This document shows positions 12,848 through 13,674 of a stretch of 13,674 nt of DNA, one piece after another. Every line of letters starts with the position of its first letter. The first letter of the stretch is position 1. Location of the stretch: NCBI GenBank assembly GCA_937926185.1, contig CALEYM010000648.1, forward strand, positions 1 to 13,674, written 5' to 3'. Position numbers and translations under genes: made by a program. The notes under the pieces were generated by a model. The model was not told the origin of the DNA, made no database searches, and saw nothing but the letters and a program-made list of their open reading frames with translations. Source of the DNA: an uncultured Bacteroidota bacterium (GTDB lineage Bacteria > Bacteroidota > Bacteroidia > Chitinophagales > Saprospiraceae).

Positions 12848-12966
12848 TGCTGTCGAGCGTCTTGGACGCGATGACGAATATTTTAGCGGACTTTGTCCGC
12901 TTTCGAATTCAAAGGCGGACAAAGTCCGCCAAATATTCGTCATCGCGTCCAAGACGCTCGACAGCA
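12848..12966. repeat. REP-like compound palindrome (36-bp arms with two nested hairpins)
   Basis: The left arm at 12848-12883 and right arm at 12931-12966 are exact 36-bp reverse complements (starting tgctgtcgagcgtcttgg and ending with its complement). Between them lie two 15-bp mini-palindromes: gcggac-ttt-gtccgc (12886-12900) and gcggac-aaa-gtccgc (12915-12929), which are also complementary to each other. The segment can fold as one long hairpin or as a 36-bp stem bearing two small hairpins. It sits between the NAD-kinase-like gene and a Y1 transposase, the usual arrangement of REP/BIME elements and their RAYT enzyme. It may also terminate transcription. Confidence 0.85.
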
Positions 12967-13028
12967 GGGGGCAACCAAGCCATTTTATAGCATTAAAAAA
13001 AGTTATACTAAAAAAACAATTTGTGTTT

Positions 13029-13036
13029 TATTTTTG
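13029..13036 (+). promoter_or_regulatory. Candidate -7 element (TATTTTTG) for the Y1 transposase
   Basis: TATTTTTG fits the TAnnTTTG consensus, 20 bp before the ATG at 13057 in a very A/T-rich stretch. No good TTG/TTTG -33 box is present 17-23 bp upstream, so the assignment is weak. Confidence 0.3.
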
Positions 13037-13056
13037 CTAATTTAGCTGGAAAAAAT

Positions 13057-13644
13057 ATGGCTGGCTACAAAATCACCAATCAACACGCGCTATATTATCT
13101 GACCCTCACAACAGTCGGATGGATCGATATTTTCACACGCCAACGTTACCGGGATATCCTGATCAATAGCCTGGATTACTGCCAAAAGCATAAGGGGTTG
13201 ATTCTGCATGCTTATGTTGTGATGAGTAATCACGTACACCTGATAGCCCAGTCGCAAGAGCCTGGCCGCCTTTCAGATATCTTGCGCGATTTTAAAAAGT
13301 TTACTTCTTCGATGATCATCAGAAGCATTCAGGAAGATACGGAAAGCCGGCGAGATTGGCTCCTCCACGTCATGGCATTTCATGCACGGTATAACCACAA
13401 CAACAGTTTATATCAACTCTGGCAACATGATAATCACCCTATTGAACTGTATAGCCCGGATTTTATTTACCAGCGCTTGACCTATATCCATCTAAATCCG
13501 GTGCGTGCCGGTTGGGTAGCGGAGGCAGAACATTATTTATACAGTAGCGCTGCGAACTATGCAGGTAAAAAAGGATTGTTAGACATCAGTGTAATCGATA
13601 TTGCCCCCACTGTAGGGTATGTCCATTTGGGGAGTTTGGATTAG
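13057..13644 (+). CDS. Y1/HUH transposase, REP-associated (RAYT-like, IS200-related)
   Basis: 195 aa from the ATG at 13057; the frame is open upstream to a TTG at 13021, but no residue there resembles the family. Signature segments: YYLTLTTVGWIDIFTR (13-28), the HUH metal-binding motif His59-Val-His61 in HAYVVMSNHVHLI, RDFKKFTS (77-84), LWQHDNHPIEL (121-131), YIHLNPVRAGWV (143-154) and YSSAANY (162-168). Known: RAYT proteins cut single-stranded DNA at REP hairpins and are usually single-copy domesticated relatives of IS200/IS605 transposases. The flanks fit: a compound palindrome ends 90 bp before the start codon, and a copy of its outer end begins 15 bp after the stop. The position that holds the catalytic Tyr in enterobacterial RAYTs appears to be His127 here; Tyr132 and Tyr138 are candidates. 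Codon use is more AT-rich than in the SPFH operon. Confidence 0.9.
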   Translation: MAGYKITNQHALYYLTLTTVGWIDIFTRQRYRDILINSLDYCQKHKGLILHAYVVMSNHVHLIAQSQEPGRLSDILRDFKKFTSSMIIRSIQEDTESRRDWLLHVMAFHARYNHNNSLYQLWQHDNHPIELYSPDFIYQRLTYIHLNPVRAGWVAEAEHYLYSSAANYAGKKGLLDISVIDIAPTVGYVHLGSLD

Positions 13645-13659
13645 GGGATGCAGAAGGTT

Positions 13660-13674
13660 TGCTGTCAAGCGTCT
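13660..13674. repeat. Start of a second copy of the REP-like element, cut by the window end
   Basis: tgctgtcaagcgtct matches the outer 15 bases of the element at 12848-12862 (tgctgtcgagcgtct) with one difference and in the same orientation. It begins 15 bp after the transposase stop codon. Only the first 15 bp are visible, so the rest of the palindrome is an expectation. Confidence 0.6.

Overview
The window looks like a chromosomal segment of a Bacteroidota species, probably from the Saprospiria/Chitinophagia side of the phylum. This is inferred from the protein families, not from a marker gene. The pointers are a secreted protein with SprB-type repeats and a type IX secretion (T9SS) C-terminal sorting domain, a LytTR response regulator paired with a NPHFLFN-type histidine kinase, a large TonB-receptor-like outer-membrane protein with an N-terminal carboxypeptidase-regulatory-like domain, absence of convincing Shine-Dalgarno sequences, and several TAnnTTTG (-7) promoter elements.

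Layout. (1) 1-172: a short tandem repeat with a period of about 10 bp and a small hairpin, then a large secreted multidomain C39-like cysteine protease (173-3184, +). (2) 3197-5046 (-): a LytTR response regulator and its membrane histidine kinase. They are convergent with the protease and divergent from the next block. (3) 5211-8749 (+): a small periplasmic Spy/DUF4890-like protein and a large outer-membrane beta-barrel protein. A 212-bp gap between them holds a MITE-like element with a perfect 35-bp palindrome. Regions 2 and 3 read as one envelope-sensing locus: the kinase and the barrel protein share a Gly/Arg-rich octapeptide, and three GTTCA direct repeats spaced for LytTR binding lie in the divergent promoter region. 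(4) 8753-9507: a repeat-type inverted repeat and a near-leaderless Nudix plus winged-helix regulator of the NrtR type. (5) 9518-10750: two 32-bp direct repeats, each an imperfect palindrome, directly in front of an AAA/DUF4143 ATPase gene that looks horizontally acquired. (6) 10781-12819: a promoter bracketed by two palindromic operators, then a translationally coupled pair encoding a soluble SPFH/Band-7 coiled-coil protein and a divergent NAD-kinase-fold protein. (7) 12848-13674: a REP-like compound palindrome, a Y1/HUH (RAYT-like) transposase, and the beginning of a second copy of the repeat cut off by the window edge.

The most promising candidate for an undescribed system is region 6. It has a tightly coupled SPFH plus NAD-kinase-like operon whose kinase motifs are altered, under an apparently dedicated dual-operator promoter. 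The Nudix-wHTH regulator 1.3 kb upstream is one possible, untested regulator. No rRNA, tRNA or CRISPR array was seen. No gene-free stretch exceeds 300 bp; the largest are 12820-13056 and 5688-5899, and both are filled by repeat elements.
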